From assembly GCA_016744695.1 (NCBI GenBank), contig JADGDV010000014.1, positions 17,125 through 81,124 of the forward strand: DNA of 64,000 nucleotides, read 5' to 3'. The notes beneath the pieces are model-generated. The model was not told where the DNA came from. It ran no database searches and saw nothing but the letters and a program-made list of their open reading frames with translations. Positions 28,559 to 36,667 of the stretch are shown here, piece by piece (position 1 is the first letter of the stretch; the number at the start of each line of letters is the position of its first letter). The translations under genes were made by a program, and so were the position numbers. Source of the DNA: Hahellaceae bacterium (GTDB taxonomy: Bacteria; Pseudomonadota; Gammaproteobacteria; Pseudomonadales; Oleiphilaceae).

Positions 28559-28978
28559 TTGAGTGAGCTTTACCAGCAACTGCAACCGGTGATAAATCAG
28601 GAGCATATGAGTGACGATCAACTGCAAATAATTAGGAGCTACTTAATTGCAGAGAAGGAGAGTATAACGCATCAGATTCAAACGGGTGTTGACCAAATAA
28701 AATATGGACAAGACAAACAGTCTGATGAAGCGGATGCCGCTAGCCAATTTGAGGAGCTTTCATTAACGCTTAGTGGGCGAGATATGTTGTTGCAACATCT
28801 TGCAGAGGTTAATCAATCATTATTGCGCATAGCTGATGACGATTATGGTTTTTGCAATGCCTGTGGGATTGAAATTAACATGAAGAGATTGGCCGCTATT
28901 CCAACCTCTAAAGCATGTATTGATTGCCAAACAATCGTGGAGCTACAAGGTCAAAGTTATGCCTCTAGTGGTGATTAA
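28559..28978 (+). CDS. TraR/DksA-type zinc finger protein
   Basis: A 139-residue protein with a long coiled-coil N-terminal half and a C-terminal four-cysteine zinc finger (Cys99, Cys102, Cys120, Cys123 in a YGFCNACG and ACIDC arrangement). This is the plan of DksA/TraR proteins, which reach into the RNA polymerase secondary channel. The coiled-coil tip has DEADAASQFEE, with acidic residues as in DksA, but the protein is shorter than DksA itself (about 150 residues), so it belongs to the wider family. The start is TTG, with CGGAG about 9 bases upstream. It is single and monocistronic. Confidence 0.85.
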   Translation: MSELYQQLQPVINQEHMSDDQLQIIRSYLIAEKESITHQIQTGVDQIKYGQDKQSDEADAASQFEELSLTLSGRDMLLQHLAEVNQSLLRIADDDYGFCNACGIEINMKRLAAIPTSKACIDCQTIVELQGQSYASSGD

Positions 28979-28990
28979 TATTCTACATGT

Positions 28991-29027
28991 CCTGCTAAAA
29001 CGGCATTAATTGTTAGATGCCGGCAGG
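28991..29027 (+). terminator. Possible hairpin after the DksA-like gene
   Basis: An imperfect hairpin forms from CCTGC plus CGGCAT on the left and ATGCCG plus GCAGG on the right, with a five-base bulge on the left arm. It lies 13 bases after the stop codon. No T-tract follows, so terminator function is uncertain. Confidence 0.35.
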
Positions 29028-29105
29028 GCGAATGTTGGTCGCTAAAAAATGACCAGCGAGAATGCAAGATGGCCATTATTTACTTAATTACCTAAAAAAC
29101 TACTG

Positions 29106-29207
29106 CTATTTTCCTGCTTTCTTAGCTGCCTTGGCCGCCTTTTTCTCTTTAGCGGTTAAAAGCGGTTGCTTTTTAGTGTTTTTCTTACTGTCTTGTCCTT
29201 TGCTCAT
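29106..29207 (-). CDS. Small basic protein, 33 residues
   Basis: On the minus strand, the ATG at 29207 starts a short frame that begins MSKGQDSKKN, has PLLTAKEKKAAKAAKKAGK at its end and stops with TAG. It is almost entirely Lys, Ala and Gln, with no hydrophobic segment, so it may bind nucleic acid or ribosomes. AGGTGGAAAG provides a good ribosome binding site. Similar tiny lysine-rich proteins with the TAKEKKAAK pattern are common in gammaproteobacteria but have no known function. A plus-strand reading frame covering the same DNA is less likely because it is unusually Leu/Phe/Cys-rich. Confidence 0.6.
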   Translation of the reverse strand: MSKGQDSKKNTKKQPLLTAKEKKAAKAAKKAGK

Positions 29208-29366
29208 GATACTTTCCACCTGTTGTAACGCCATAAACCTAAGGCTAGCTTGAGTCAACCTAAGGACTTTTGTTAATCATCGATTTGCTTTTATGCAATT
29301 AAGTCAATGCGTAACAATATCAGTATGACCCTATAAACAATTAATAGATAGGAATAGCATTCTTAA

Positions 29367-29480
29367 GTTATTTTTAATAAGACAGAACAGTCTAAAGAGC
29401 TTATTAGAATATTTGATAACAGAATGGAGCAATTAGTTCGTTCTGGAGAAATTCAAGAAATCTATCGTAAATGGGGCTAA
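29367..29480 (+). pseudogene. Relic of an amino-acid-type solute-binding protein gene
   Basis: An open frame of 37 codons reads VIFNKTEQSKELIRIFDNRM and continues to EIYRKWG before a stop. This is the typical C-terminal helix of extracellular solute-binding proteins (family 3), in which a small helix ends in a KW residue pair. A stop codon lies directly upstream in frame and no start codon exists, so only the last part of the gene remains. The rest of 29208-29572 contains no other gene that I can support. Confidence 0.6.
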
Positions 29481-29572
29481 AAGTAGAAGAATTTGGGAAG
29501 GAGAGGTTTAGCCTTCATTAAATAAAAGGCCCCTCCCTTTCGCTTAGTGTCTGAATAAATTCACTCAGAGCG

Positions 29573-29965
29573 CTAGTTTAGTCCATTAGATCCTTCAAAA
29601 TCATCGGAACTGACAAACTTCATAGAAATTGAATTTACACAGTGTCTGGTATTTTTATCCGTTAATCTTTCACCCTGAAAGACATGGCCTAAATGCCCAT
29701 CGCAATGTGCACAAAGTATTTCTGTACGTCGACCATCTGAATCGACTTCATGCTTGATTGCATCAACAAGTTCATCATCAAAACTAGGCCAACCGCAGTG
29801 AGAGGGGAATTTATCTTCTGATCGATACAAGGGTGCATTGCACTGCTTGCAAATATAGATGCCACCTTCAAAAAAATCATCATACTTACCGGTGAAGGGG
29901 CGTTCTGTTCCCTTATCAACAATGACATGGGTTTCTTCAGGGGTGAGTTTATTAAATGTTTTCAT
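29573..29965 (-). CDS. msrB: Peptide methionine (R)-S-oxide reductase
   Basis: A 130-residue cytoplasmic MsrB that reduces methionine-R-sulfoxide in damaged proteins. The zinc-binding pairs are Cys39/Cys42 and Cys85/Cys88, and the catalytic cysteine is Cys109 in [10 protein letters not shown]. Other hallmarks are [10 protein letters not shown] and [11 protein letters not shown]. The length and order of motifs are standard. It is single, with the start about 100 bases from the divergent reductase gene at 30064. No MsrA gene is nearby. Confidence 0.96.
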   Translation of the reverse strand: MKTFNKLTPEETHVIVDKGTERPFTGKYDDFFEGGIYICKQCNAPLYRSEDKFPSHCGWPSFDDELVDAIKHEVDSDGRRTEILCAHCDGHLGHVFQGERLTDKNTRHCVNSISMKFVSSDDFEGSNGLN

Positions 29966-30063
29966 GTTGGATTCTCATTATTTTATGGTTATTCTTATAT
30001 AGATTATACCTGTGACTACGATAATGCATTATTCATAATACTGTTACCTATTCGAGAAAACAT

Positions 30064-31293
30064 ATGAGCAACGTCCAGTTTGACCTGATTGTGTTTGGCG
30101 CCACTAGTTTTGTAGGCGAAATATTATGCCAATATTTAACTGAAGAATACGGAATTGATGGCGATGTTAAATGGGCGGCGGCGGGTCGTTCACAAAGCAA
30201 GTTAGAAAAGCTACGCAGTAGCCTAGGTTCTAAAGCAGCAACGTTGACGCTGTTAACCGCAGACGCATCTAATGAAGTCTCTTTAAAATCTTTGTGTGAG
30301 CAAAGCAAGGTCATTATTTCTACGGTTGGCCCTTATGCTTTATACGGTGAGCCGTTAGTTAAAATGTGTGTAGAAACAGGGACTGACTATTGTGACCTCA
30401 CAGGTGAGGTGCAGTGGGTTAAACGTATGATTACTCGCTATCAGGGCAAAGCGCTGGAAACAGGCGCGCGTATTGTACATTGCTGTGGCTTTGATTCTAT
30501 CCCTTCTGATATGGGGGTTTATTTTTTACAACAGCAAGCTCAGAAGCAATTTGGTGAACCGTGTACTAACGTTCGTATGCGCGTTAAAGCGTTACGTGGT
30601 GGTGCCTCTGGCGGAACGATTGCTAGTGTGGTGAATATCACCAAAGAAGCCTCGAAGAGTAAAGCGCTACGTAAAGAGCTTGCTAACCCTTATTCTATTT
30701 GCCCAATAGATCATGGTTTCTCCGTTCGACAAGCCAATGTGAGTAAGCCTGAGTTTGACTCTGAGTCGCAGCAATGGGCAGGGCCCTTTATTATGGCTGG
30801 CATCAATACGCGCGTGGTTCACCGCAGTAATGCGTTGAGCGGTAAATCATACGGTGAAAACTTTAGATATGATGAATCTATGCTCATGGGGAGGGGGAAT
30901 AAGGGGCTGTTTTCTGCGGGTGGTTTTGTTGTTGGTTTAGGTTTGTTTTTAGTGGGCGCCGCTATTAAACCGAGTCGCTGGGTAATGGAAAACTATATGT
31001 TACCCAAACCCGGTGAAGGCCCTAGCCCTTCTGCTCAAGCTAAAGGGTTCTATGATCTTCGTTTTTATGGTGAAACTGAAAGTGGTCAAAAAATAAAAAC
31101 CAAAGTGACCGGTGACCGCGACCCTGGTTATGGTTCTACCTCTAAAATTCTTGCTCAGGCAGGTTTGAGTTTGGCTTTTGATATAAGTAAGGCAGAAAAA
31201 AAGGGTGGTTTTTGGACGACAGCTACAGCGTTTGATCAGCGTTTTATTGATCGTTTAGAAAAGAGTGCAGGATTAACGTTTACTGTTGAGTAA
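30064..31293 (+). CDS. Saccharopine-dehydrogenase-like trans-acting enoyl reductase
   Basis: A 409-residue oxidoreductase with an N-terminal Rossmann fold (LIVFGATSFVGEILCQYL, residues 8-27) and the family segments AAAGRSQSKLEKL, STVGPYALYGEPLV, CVETGTDYCDLTGE and GFDSIPSDMGVY. These match the saccharopine-dehydrogenase-like proteins related to the mycobacterial trans-acting enoyl reductase. A hydrophobic stretch near residues 281-300 (GGFVVGLGLFLVGAAI) suggests membrane association. Its substrate is unknown; a lipid substrate would fit the family. It is divergent from msrB and separated from trhO by 115 bases. Confidence 0.87.
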   Translation: MSNVQFDLIVFGATSFVGEILCQYLTEEYGIDGDVKWAAAGRSQSKLEKLRSSLGSKAATLTLLTADASNEVSLKSLCEQSKVIISTVGPYALYGEPLVKMCVETGTDYCDLTGEVQWVKRMITRYQGKALETGARIVHCCGFDSIPSDMGVYFLQQQAQKQFGEPCTNVRMRVKALRGGASGGTIASVVNITKEASKSKALRKELANPYSICPIDHGFSVRQANVSKPEFDSESQQWAGPFIMAGINTRVVHRSNALSGKSYGENFRYDESMLMGRGNKGLFSAGGFVVGLGLFLVGAAIKPSRWVMENYMLPKPGEGPSPSAQAKGFYDLRFYGETESGQKIKTKVTGDRDPGYGSTSKILAQAGLSLAFDISKAEKKGGFWTTATAFDQRFIDRLEKSAGLTFTVE

Positions 31294-31315
31294 GGGTTAT
31301 AAGCTGTGCACATAA

Positions 31316-31342
31316 ATCATTGCTGATAAAATGATCGTTTTT
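31316..31342 (+). terminator. Weak terminator after the enoyl-reductase-like gene
   Basis: A 6-bp stem ATCATT / AATGAT with an eight-base loop is followed by CGTTTTT, 23 bases after the stop codon. The stem is AT-rich, so termination may be partial. Confidence 0.4.
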
Positions 31343-31408
31343 GTTTACAATTGCGATCCCAAAAATTGCTCTGGATTTACGTTCCAGAACGCATGATAGG
31401 TTAATGAT

Positions 31409-32401
31409 ATGTCTAAAGCTGTGGTCTGCGCGTTATACAAGTTTGTAACGCTAGAAAATTATGAAGCACTCCGTCAACCCTTACTCGATGTAATGCTGAC
31501 GAATGGCGTGAGGGGTACCTTACTACTTGCCCAAGAGGGTATTAACGGTACAGTGGCTGGTAGTCGTGAAGGTATTGATGCACTGTTGGCTTGGTTTAAG
31601 TTAGATAGCCGATTAGCGGAGATAACCTTCAAGGAATCTTATGATAAAGTGATTCCTTTCAACCGAACCAAGGTAAAACTTAAAAAAGAAATCGTGACCA
31701 TGGGGGTTGAAGGTATCGACCCAAAGCATGTTGTTGGCACTTATGTTAAACCAACAGAATGGAATGCGTTGATTTCAGACCCAGACGTTTTACTGGTTGA
31801 TACACGTAATGACTACGAAGTTAATATTGGTACATTCAAGAATGCGGTAAACCCTCAAACCGAAACATTTCGAGAGTTTCCAGAGTATGTTGATAAGCAC
31901 TTAGACCCAGCAAAGCATAAAAAAGTGGCTATGTTTTGTACGGGAGGCATTCGATGCGAAAAATCGACTGCATTTTTAAAAGAGAAAGGCTTTGATGAAG
32001 TGTACCATCTTGAAGGAGGCATACTTAAATACCTTGAAGAAGTGCCTGAAGAAAATACACTATGGGAAGGTGAATGCTTCGTTTTTGATGATCGAGTGGC
32101 GGTAGATCATAATTTGGAAAAAGGGCAATATGACCAGTGTAATGCATGCCGTTTCCCTATTACGGAACAGGATAAAACAAGCGAGCACTATGTTAGGGGT
32201 GTGAGTTGTCCACATTGTTTTGACAAGAGCACTGATCAGCAAAAGTCTCGATTTGCAGAACGTCAGCTGCAAATTGATTTGTCTTCAAGGCGTGGAGAGG
32301 AGCATGTAGGAGGCGAAGCGGCAAAAGTGATTGCCAAACGACGAAAGCTCAAGCAAGAAGCCCGCCTTAAACAGCAGCGTTGCTCTGGCTCTTCTGATTA
32401 A
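31409..32401 (+). CDS. trhO: tRNA uridine(34) hydroxylase (rhodanese family)
   Basis: A 330-residue enzyme that hydroxylates U34 in tRNA wobble positions with oxygen. An N-terminal ferredoxin-like domain (residues 1-110, with [13 protein letters not shown]) precedes a rhodanese domain (about 115-220) with the catalytic Cys177 in [14 protein letters not shown]-terminal cysteine-rich segment follows ([14 protein letters not shown]). The architecture and motifs are those of YceA/TrhO. The stop codon overlaps the stop of the convergent gene at 32398 by four bases. Confidence 0.95.
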   Translation: MSKAVVCALYKFVTLENYEALRQPLLDVMLTNGVRGTLLLAQEGINGTVAGSREGIDALLAWFKLDSRLAEITFKESYDKVIPFNRTKVKLKKEIVTMGVEGIDPKHVVGTYVKPTEWNALISDPDVLLVDTRNDYEVNIGTFKNAVNPQTETFREFPEYVDKHLDPAKHKKVAMFCTGGIRCEKSTAFLKEKGFDEVYHLEGGILKYLEEVPEENTLWEGECFVFDDRVAVDHNLEKGQYDQCNACRFPITEQDKTSEHYVRGVSCPHCFDKSTDQQKSRFAERQLQIDLSSRRGEEHVGGEAAKVIAKRRKLKQEARLKQQRCSGSSD

Positions 32402-32835
32402 ACTTTGGGTGGGGGGATTGTCGAGAGTATTGCACTTTTCTCCCCCCGAAGCACCTTGATAAGTTCCACTCTAGATACCTCTTTAACGATTCCCTTTTGC
32501 TCTAAATAGTCCATCATACGATTAAAATGTTTCCTTCTTTTATTACCTTTCTCAGACATGTCACGGCGATCATTAAATTCGTCCATCAAAGTTGAGCCAC
32601 AGGGGCAATTCCTAAAAACTTCAACAATCGTAGAGCCATCCTCTTCAATTGCCGACTTCATTGATGAGTTAGCCGTTGGGATTTTTTCGGTTGCGTGCAA
32701 AAACTCTTCGACTGTCTGATAGGTTCGGCCACAGCAGGCACATGTTTTTGGAAAGGCTGACTCTGCGAGAGCATTAAGGCCTTCAAAGAGTTCCTTATCC
32801 ATTACCACATGTTCTATTTTCTCAGTACGGCCCAT
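32398..32835 (-). CDS. Hypothetical protein with paired cysteines
   Basis: A 145-residue cytoplasmic protein that I cannot assign. Cys32, Cys34 and Cys35 in [10 protein letters not shown] and Cys77 and Cys79 in RNCPCGS suggest a metal site. The start of the protein is acidic and the C-terminal half is helical and basic ([20 protein letters not shown]). It may interact with nucleic acids or a signalling protein. It is convergent with trhO, and the kinase operon at 33094 starts 258 bases from its start. Confidence 0.75.
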   Translation of the reverse strand: MGRTEKIEHVVMDKELFEGLNALAESAFPKTCACCGRTYQTVEEFLHATEKIPTANSSMKSAIEEDGSTIVEVFRNCPCGSTLMDEFNDRRDMSEKGNKRRKHFNRMMDYLEQKGIVKEVSRVELIKVLRGEKSAILSTIPPPKV

Positions 32836-33079
32836 TAAACTACCTAGAAAAATAAAGTGTTAGTTTACTGACTATAGGTACTGTTTGCATATAGATCAAA
32901 AAAGTGGTTTCAATATTTTTGTTTATATTGGGATCCTATTGCTTTTTTCATATTCAAGCTATAGTGGATATACACCTTAAGAAATTGTGGTTATTTATCT
33001 CTAAAAAAGTTGTAGATTTGTTGTAATCAAGTGTCGTCGTTTCTATCTAGCGATATGCGTTAAAAGGAATTATTAAACA

Positions 33080-33097
33080 ATGAGCAATTACAATTGA
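33080..33097 (+). other. Five-codon upstream reading frame overlapping a kinase start
   Basis: ATG AGC AAT TAC AAT TGA is a minimal reading frame, preceded by AAAGGA at about 11 bases. Its TGA stop overlaps the TTG that begins the histidine kinase gene at 33094 (TTGA). The kinase itself has no other good ribosome binding site, so translation of this leader could feed ribosomes into the kinase by stop-start coupling. Confidence 0.45.
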
Positions 33098-34842
33098 AGT
33101 CCACTATATCTAAAAAAATTACATTTGCTGTTTGTAGCCTACTTATCGCACTAAATATTATTGTGAGTCTGGTTGGTTATATGAAAAGTACCCAAGAAGC
33201 AGAGGATAGGTTTGATCAGCGAGCACATTATATTACTGATATTGCGTCGCAATCAGGTACTAATCTGCTTTGGGATTTTGAATATGGCAAGCTCGCATTA
33301 TTCAGCAAGTATATTCTAGAAGATCCTTCATTATCCGGTATTTTGTTTATTTCTAAAAGCTCGGGGAGCATCGACCAAAAGCATGCTGTTGGTTTTATTA
33401 GAGGTAAAGGACCCGTCGATAAAGAAGTAAGTGATATTGCCAATCTTTTTCCAGATTATTACGATGATACCAATAAAGTCGACCTTACTTGGGATAACCT
33501 AGCTATTGGCGAACTCCATATTTTCTTTGACCGGAGAGGTCTTTACACCGAACAAAACCAAAAAATGCTGGGTAATTTGATTTGGGAAACGATGGTGTTT
33601 TTGTTTTTCTTTGTCGCAATATATCTAGTACTTCAAACACAATTTATTGTGCCTTTTAAGCGCTCTCATGAACTGGCCATGTCTCTGACTGACAAGTTTA
33701 ATAATTTTATTAAGCATATTGGAGAAGGGGGGAGTCTAGAAACTAGCCGTTTTACTGACCTTGGTGAGTTACTTGAGCGGCACTCAATTCAACTTGATCG
33801 CAAAGATGAAGTGGGTGATTTCTACCGAGCGTTTAATTCTCTGGTGAATGCTATTACGGTAATTCTTTCTGAGCTTTCCCAGTATTCTAGTCAATTAAGT
33901 ATTCTAAATGAAGAGCTTGAGCATCGTGTAAAAGACCGAACTCAAGAGCTTGAAGCCACCTGTTTTGATTTAAAAAATGCGCAAGGTCGTATGGTTCAGC
34001 AGGAAAAACTCGCATCAATCGGACAACTGGCTGCAGGTGTTGCTCATGAAATAAACAATCCTTTGGGCTATATTAGCAGCAATATTAATCGCTTAGAGGA
34101 GTACTTTAACGAGATTTTTGAGTTTATAAGTGAGCTTGAAAAAGAGGTCACGAATCATGAGGTTATTGAAGATAGCGGTGAACATGGCCACTCGCTGACC
34201 GCAATTAAAGAGAAGTTTGATTATGATTTTATTAAGCAAGACCTTCCAGAATTATTAAAGGATTGTGTTGAAGGAAGTATAAGAGTTCAAGGTATTGTTG
34301 AGAATCTAAAATCGTTTTCCAGAATGGATGACGCTGGAACGATCATAGAGTTTGATATTAATGATGCGATTAATAGCACTCATAAATTAGTGCATAACGA
34401 ACTCAAATATAGTTGTGATGTAGAAAAGGATTTACAAAGCACATTGAAAATTTGGGGGCACTATGGGCAAATTAATCAGGTTATCTCAAACCTATTGGTT
34501 AATGCCTCTCATGCGATTAGCGACACAGAAAAATTTGGCACTGTATCAATAAAAACCTGGTCTGATGATAACAATGTTTATTTGGTGATTAAGGACACTG
34601 GAAAAGGTATTCATGAAGAGCATCTAGATAAAATATTTGAGCCTTTCTTTACAACGAAGGAGGTTGGAAAAGGGACCGGATTAGGACTCAACATCTCCTA
34701 CGATATTATTGTTAACAATCATAAGGGAGAAATAACCGTTGAGAGCGAGGTAGGCAAGGGAACGACTTTTTTTATTACTTTACCCGAAAACCAGCAGGTG
34801 ACAGAAAGTGACACGATAGAAGGTGGCAGCGACGTCTCATGA
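33094..34842 (+). CDS. Membrane histidine kinase
   Basis: A 582-residue inner-membrane sensor kinase. There is one transmembrane helix near the N-terminus (about residues 9-28), a periplasmic domain of about 130 residues and a second helix at about 165-187. A long cytoplasmic linker with coiled coil (ELEHRVKDRTQELEAT) leads to the kinase core: SIGQLAAGVAHEINNP with His318, N box LLVNASHAI, then DTGKGI and GTGLGLNIS. The start is TTG at 33094; no better in-frame ATG gives the N-terminal helix. It overlaps the next kinase gene by four bases. The core is very similar to that of the next gene, which suggests duplication. Confidence 0.92.
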   Translation: MKSTISKKITFAVCSLLIALNIIVSLVGYMKSTQEAEDRFDQRAHYITDIASQSGTNLLWDFEYGKLALFSKYILEDPSLSGILFISKSSGSIDQKHAVGFIRGKGPVDKEVSDIANLFPDYYDDTNKVDLTWDNLAIGELHIFFDRRGLYTEQNQKMLGNLIWETMVFLFFFVAIYLVLQTQFIVPFKRSHELAMSLTDKFNNFIKHIGEGGSLETSRFTDLGELLERHSIQLDRKDEVGDFYRAFNSLVNAITVILSELSQYSSQLSILNEELEHRVKDRTQELEATCFDLKNAQGRMVQQEKLASIGQLAAGVAHEINNPLGYISSNINRLEEYFNEIFEFISELEKEVTNHEVIEDSGEHGHSLTAIKEKFDYDFIKQDLPELLKDCVEGSIRVQGIVENLKSFSRMDDAGTIIEFDINDAINSTHKLVHNELKYSCDVEKDLQSTLKIWGHYGQINQVISNLLVNASHAISDTEKFGTVSIKTWSDDNNVYLVIKDTGKGIHEEHLDKIFEPFFTTKEVGKGTGLGLNISYDIIVNNHKGEITVESEVGKGTTFFITLPENQQVTESDTIEGGSDVS

Positions 34843-36659
34843 CATTTCATACAATTTTGAAAGACAAGTCTGTTAAACAGGGTGGCTGCATTGATTTTTT
34901 TATGCACCTTAAGCAACAACTACCCGGAGTATCACTATCATGGGTTTGGTATGGGCACTCATACTCTAGCTCCATGCAAAATTCTTTGATGAGTTCTGAT
35001 ATTGATATGCTTTCAGCGGTGCCTAGTGATTTTTTTAATGTAGTGAAAGTGCATTTAATTATTAACCAGTGGGTAGAGTTTGACTTTACGTTCGCTAATA
35101 AAGGCTATCACTGCAAGGCCATTAGCGTCCAGCCTGATGAAGAAAAATCTGCGTTATTGATATTCAGTGAAAAGCCTGTTTCGCTAAGTCAGCATCAGGT
35201 AGATCTAACATTGCTTTGTCTTTCTAATATCTCTTTTTTAAGACAACAGCAGGATATTGATTTAAAGCTGAAAGAACTTGGGCGACACATGTTGTATCAA
35301 ATTGTGTGGTCTGAGTGTCTTGAATGGATCCGTACCTTAGATGTCGAAGATAATGACTTTTATAAGAAAATGATGGTGCGCACTCAGCTTCTTACTGAGT
35401 CTAATGCCAGTGCTATTTATATCGAAGTAGAAAGTGCGGCTCCGGCGTGGAGCCATAAGGGAATTAGTGCCGAGGATATTGAGCAAATTGAGGCGATATT
35501 AAAAGACAAAAAGAAAGATCTTTACTCGTTGATGGTCATGGAAGATTTCAATCATTTAGCTGATCTCTATTCCGGTTATTCTGTATTAAAACAACACCCC
35601 CATTTATTTATCTGCCCTGTAATTGACCCTAAAGGGAAGAGAAAATCGATTATTATTCTGTCTAAAAGCAAAAACCAAGATAGTTATTCACTCACTGATC
35701 ATGCCTATATTAATCAATTGATCAACCAGGTTTATAGTGGGATTGAAAAAAACAGTTTGGTTAAGGCGTTGGAGAAATCCCATCGGTCACTCGAAAAAGA
35801 ACATAATGAGCAAAAAATATTAATTAAGAAACTTCAGGATACTCAGGATCAACTGCTGCAATCTGAAAAAATGGCATCAATCGGTCAGCTAGCAGCAGGG
35901 GTTGCCCATGAAATTAATAATCCTATTGGGTTTGTAAATTCAAATTTATCGACCTTATCGGACTTTAGCCAATCTATGTTGATGGCGATTCATCAATTAG
36001 GCCACAGGATATCGTCGGGTAGTGATACTGAATTTAAACAGTATTATGCTGAGCTAGCTGAAAAATATGAAATAGATTTTATTACCGATGACTTAACCGC
36101 TTTGCTGGAAGAGTCAAAAGAAGGTATTACGCGTGTTAAGGATATCGTACAGGACTTGAAAGACTTCTCTCGCACAGGGAGTGGTGAATTTGGCTTTGTT
36201 GATATTCATATTGTAATTGATAAAACACTCAATCTTATTCACAGTGAAGTTAAGTACTGTGCAGAGTTGATAACCGACTATGGGGATCTGCCTGAGATAG
36301 AAGTAATGGACTCTCAGATAGGGCAAGTCATTTTAAACTTGTTAGTTAATGCATCTCATGCAATAGAAGAAAAAGGCACCATCACTATAAAAACAATGAT
36401 GGTGGAGACAGGAGATCGTGTTCAGATTTCTGTATCAGACTCGGGTAAAGGTATAGCCCCCGAGCATATCAGCAAACTATTTGATCCATTTTTTACCACC
36501 AAGCCCGTGGGTAAAGGGACTGGGCTTGGGCTTTCTCTCTCTTACGGCATTATTCAGCGTCACCATGGTGATATTGAGGTAGAAAGTGAATTAGGTGTAG
36601 GCACAACGTTTATTGTGACCCTACCTATACAACAACCACCAAAACTGGATAGTGAGTGA
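34839..36659 (+). CDS. Soluble histidine kinase with GAF-like sensor
   Basis: A 606-residue cytoplasmic kinase. There is no membrane segment. The first 330 residues contain a region that could be a GAF-like sensor domain, then a coiled coil (KALEKSHRSLEKEHNEQK) and the kinase core with SIGQLAAGVAHEINNP (His357), LLVNASHAI, DSGKGI and GTGLGLSLS. The start overlaps the stop of the preceding kinase by four bases (ATGA), implying coupled translation. The two kinases have almost identical signature boxes, so they may heterodimerise or compete for the same response regulators downstream. Confidence 0.9.
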   Translation: MTFHTILKDKSVKQGGCIDFFMHLKQQLPGVSLSWVWYGHSYSSSMQNSLMSSDIDMLSAVPSDFFNVVKVHLIINQWVEFDFTFANKGYHCKAISVQPDEEKSALLIFSEKPVSLSQHQVDLTLLCLSNISFLRQQQDIDLKLKELGRHMLYQIVWSECLEWIRTLDVEDNDFYKKMMVRTQLLTESNASAIYIEVESAAPAWSHKGISAEDIEQIEAILKDKKKDLYSLMVMEDFNHLADLYSGYSVLKQHPHLFICPVIDPKGKRKSIIILSKSKNQDSYSLTDHAYINQLINQVYSGIEKNSLVKALEKSHRSLEKEHNEQKILIKKLQDTQDQLLQSEKMASIGQLAAGVAHEINNPIGFVNSNLSTLSDFSQSMLMAIHQLGHRISSGSDTEFKQYYAELAEKYEIDFITDDLTALLEESKEGITRVKDIVQDLKDFSRTGSGEFGFVDIHIVIDKTLNLIHSEVKYCAELITDYGDLPEIEVMDSQIGQVILNLLVNASHAIEEKGTITIKTMMVETGDRVQISVSDSGKGIAPEHISKLFDPFFTTKPVGKGTGLGLSLSYGIIQRHHGDIEVESELGVGTTFIVTLPIQQPPKLDSE

Positions 36660-36667
36660 ATTAAAAA

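Noticed and set aside
28375..28566. A 63-codon plus-strand frame between the lipoprotein and the DksA-like gene
   Set aside because: No ribosome binding site, no recognisable motif, and its end overlaps the better supported TTG start at 28559.
29062..29253. A 63-codon plus-strand frame rich in Leu, Phe and Cys
   Set aside because: It is antisense to the lysine-rich 33-residue gene, which has a better ribosome binding site; the hydrophobic composition follows from the opposite strand's Lys codons.
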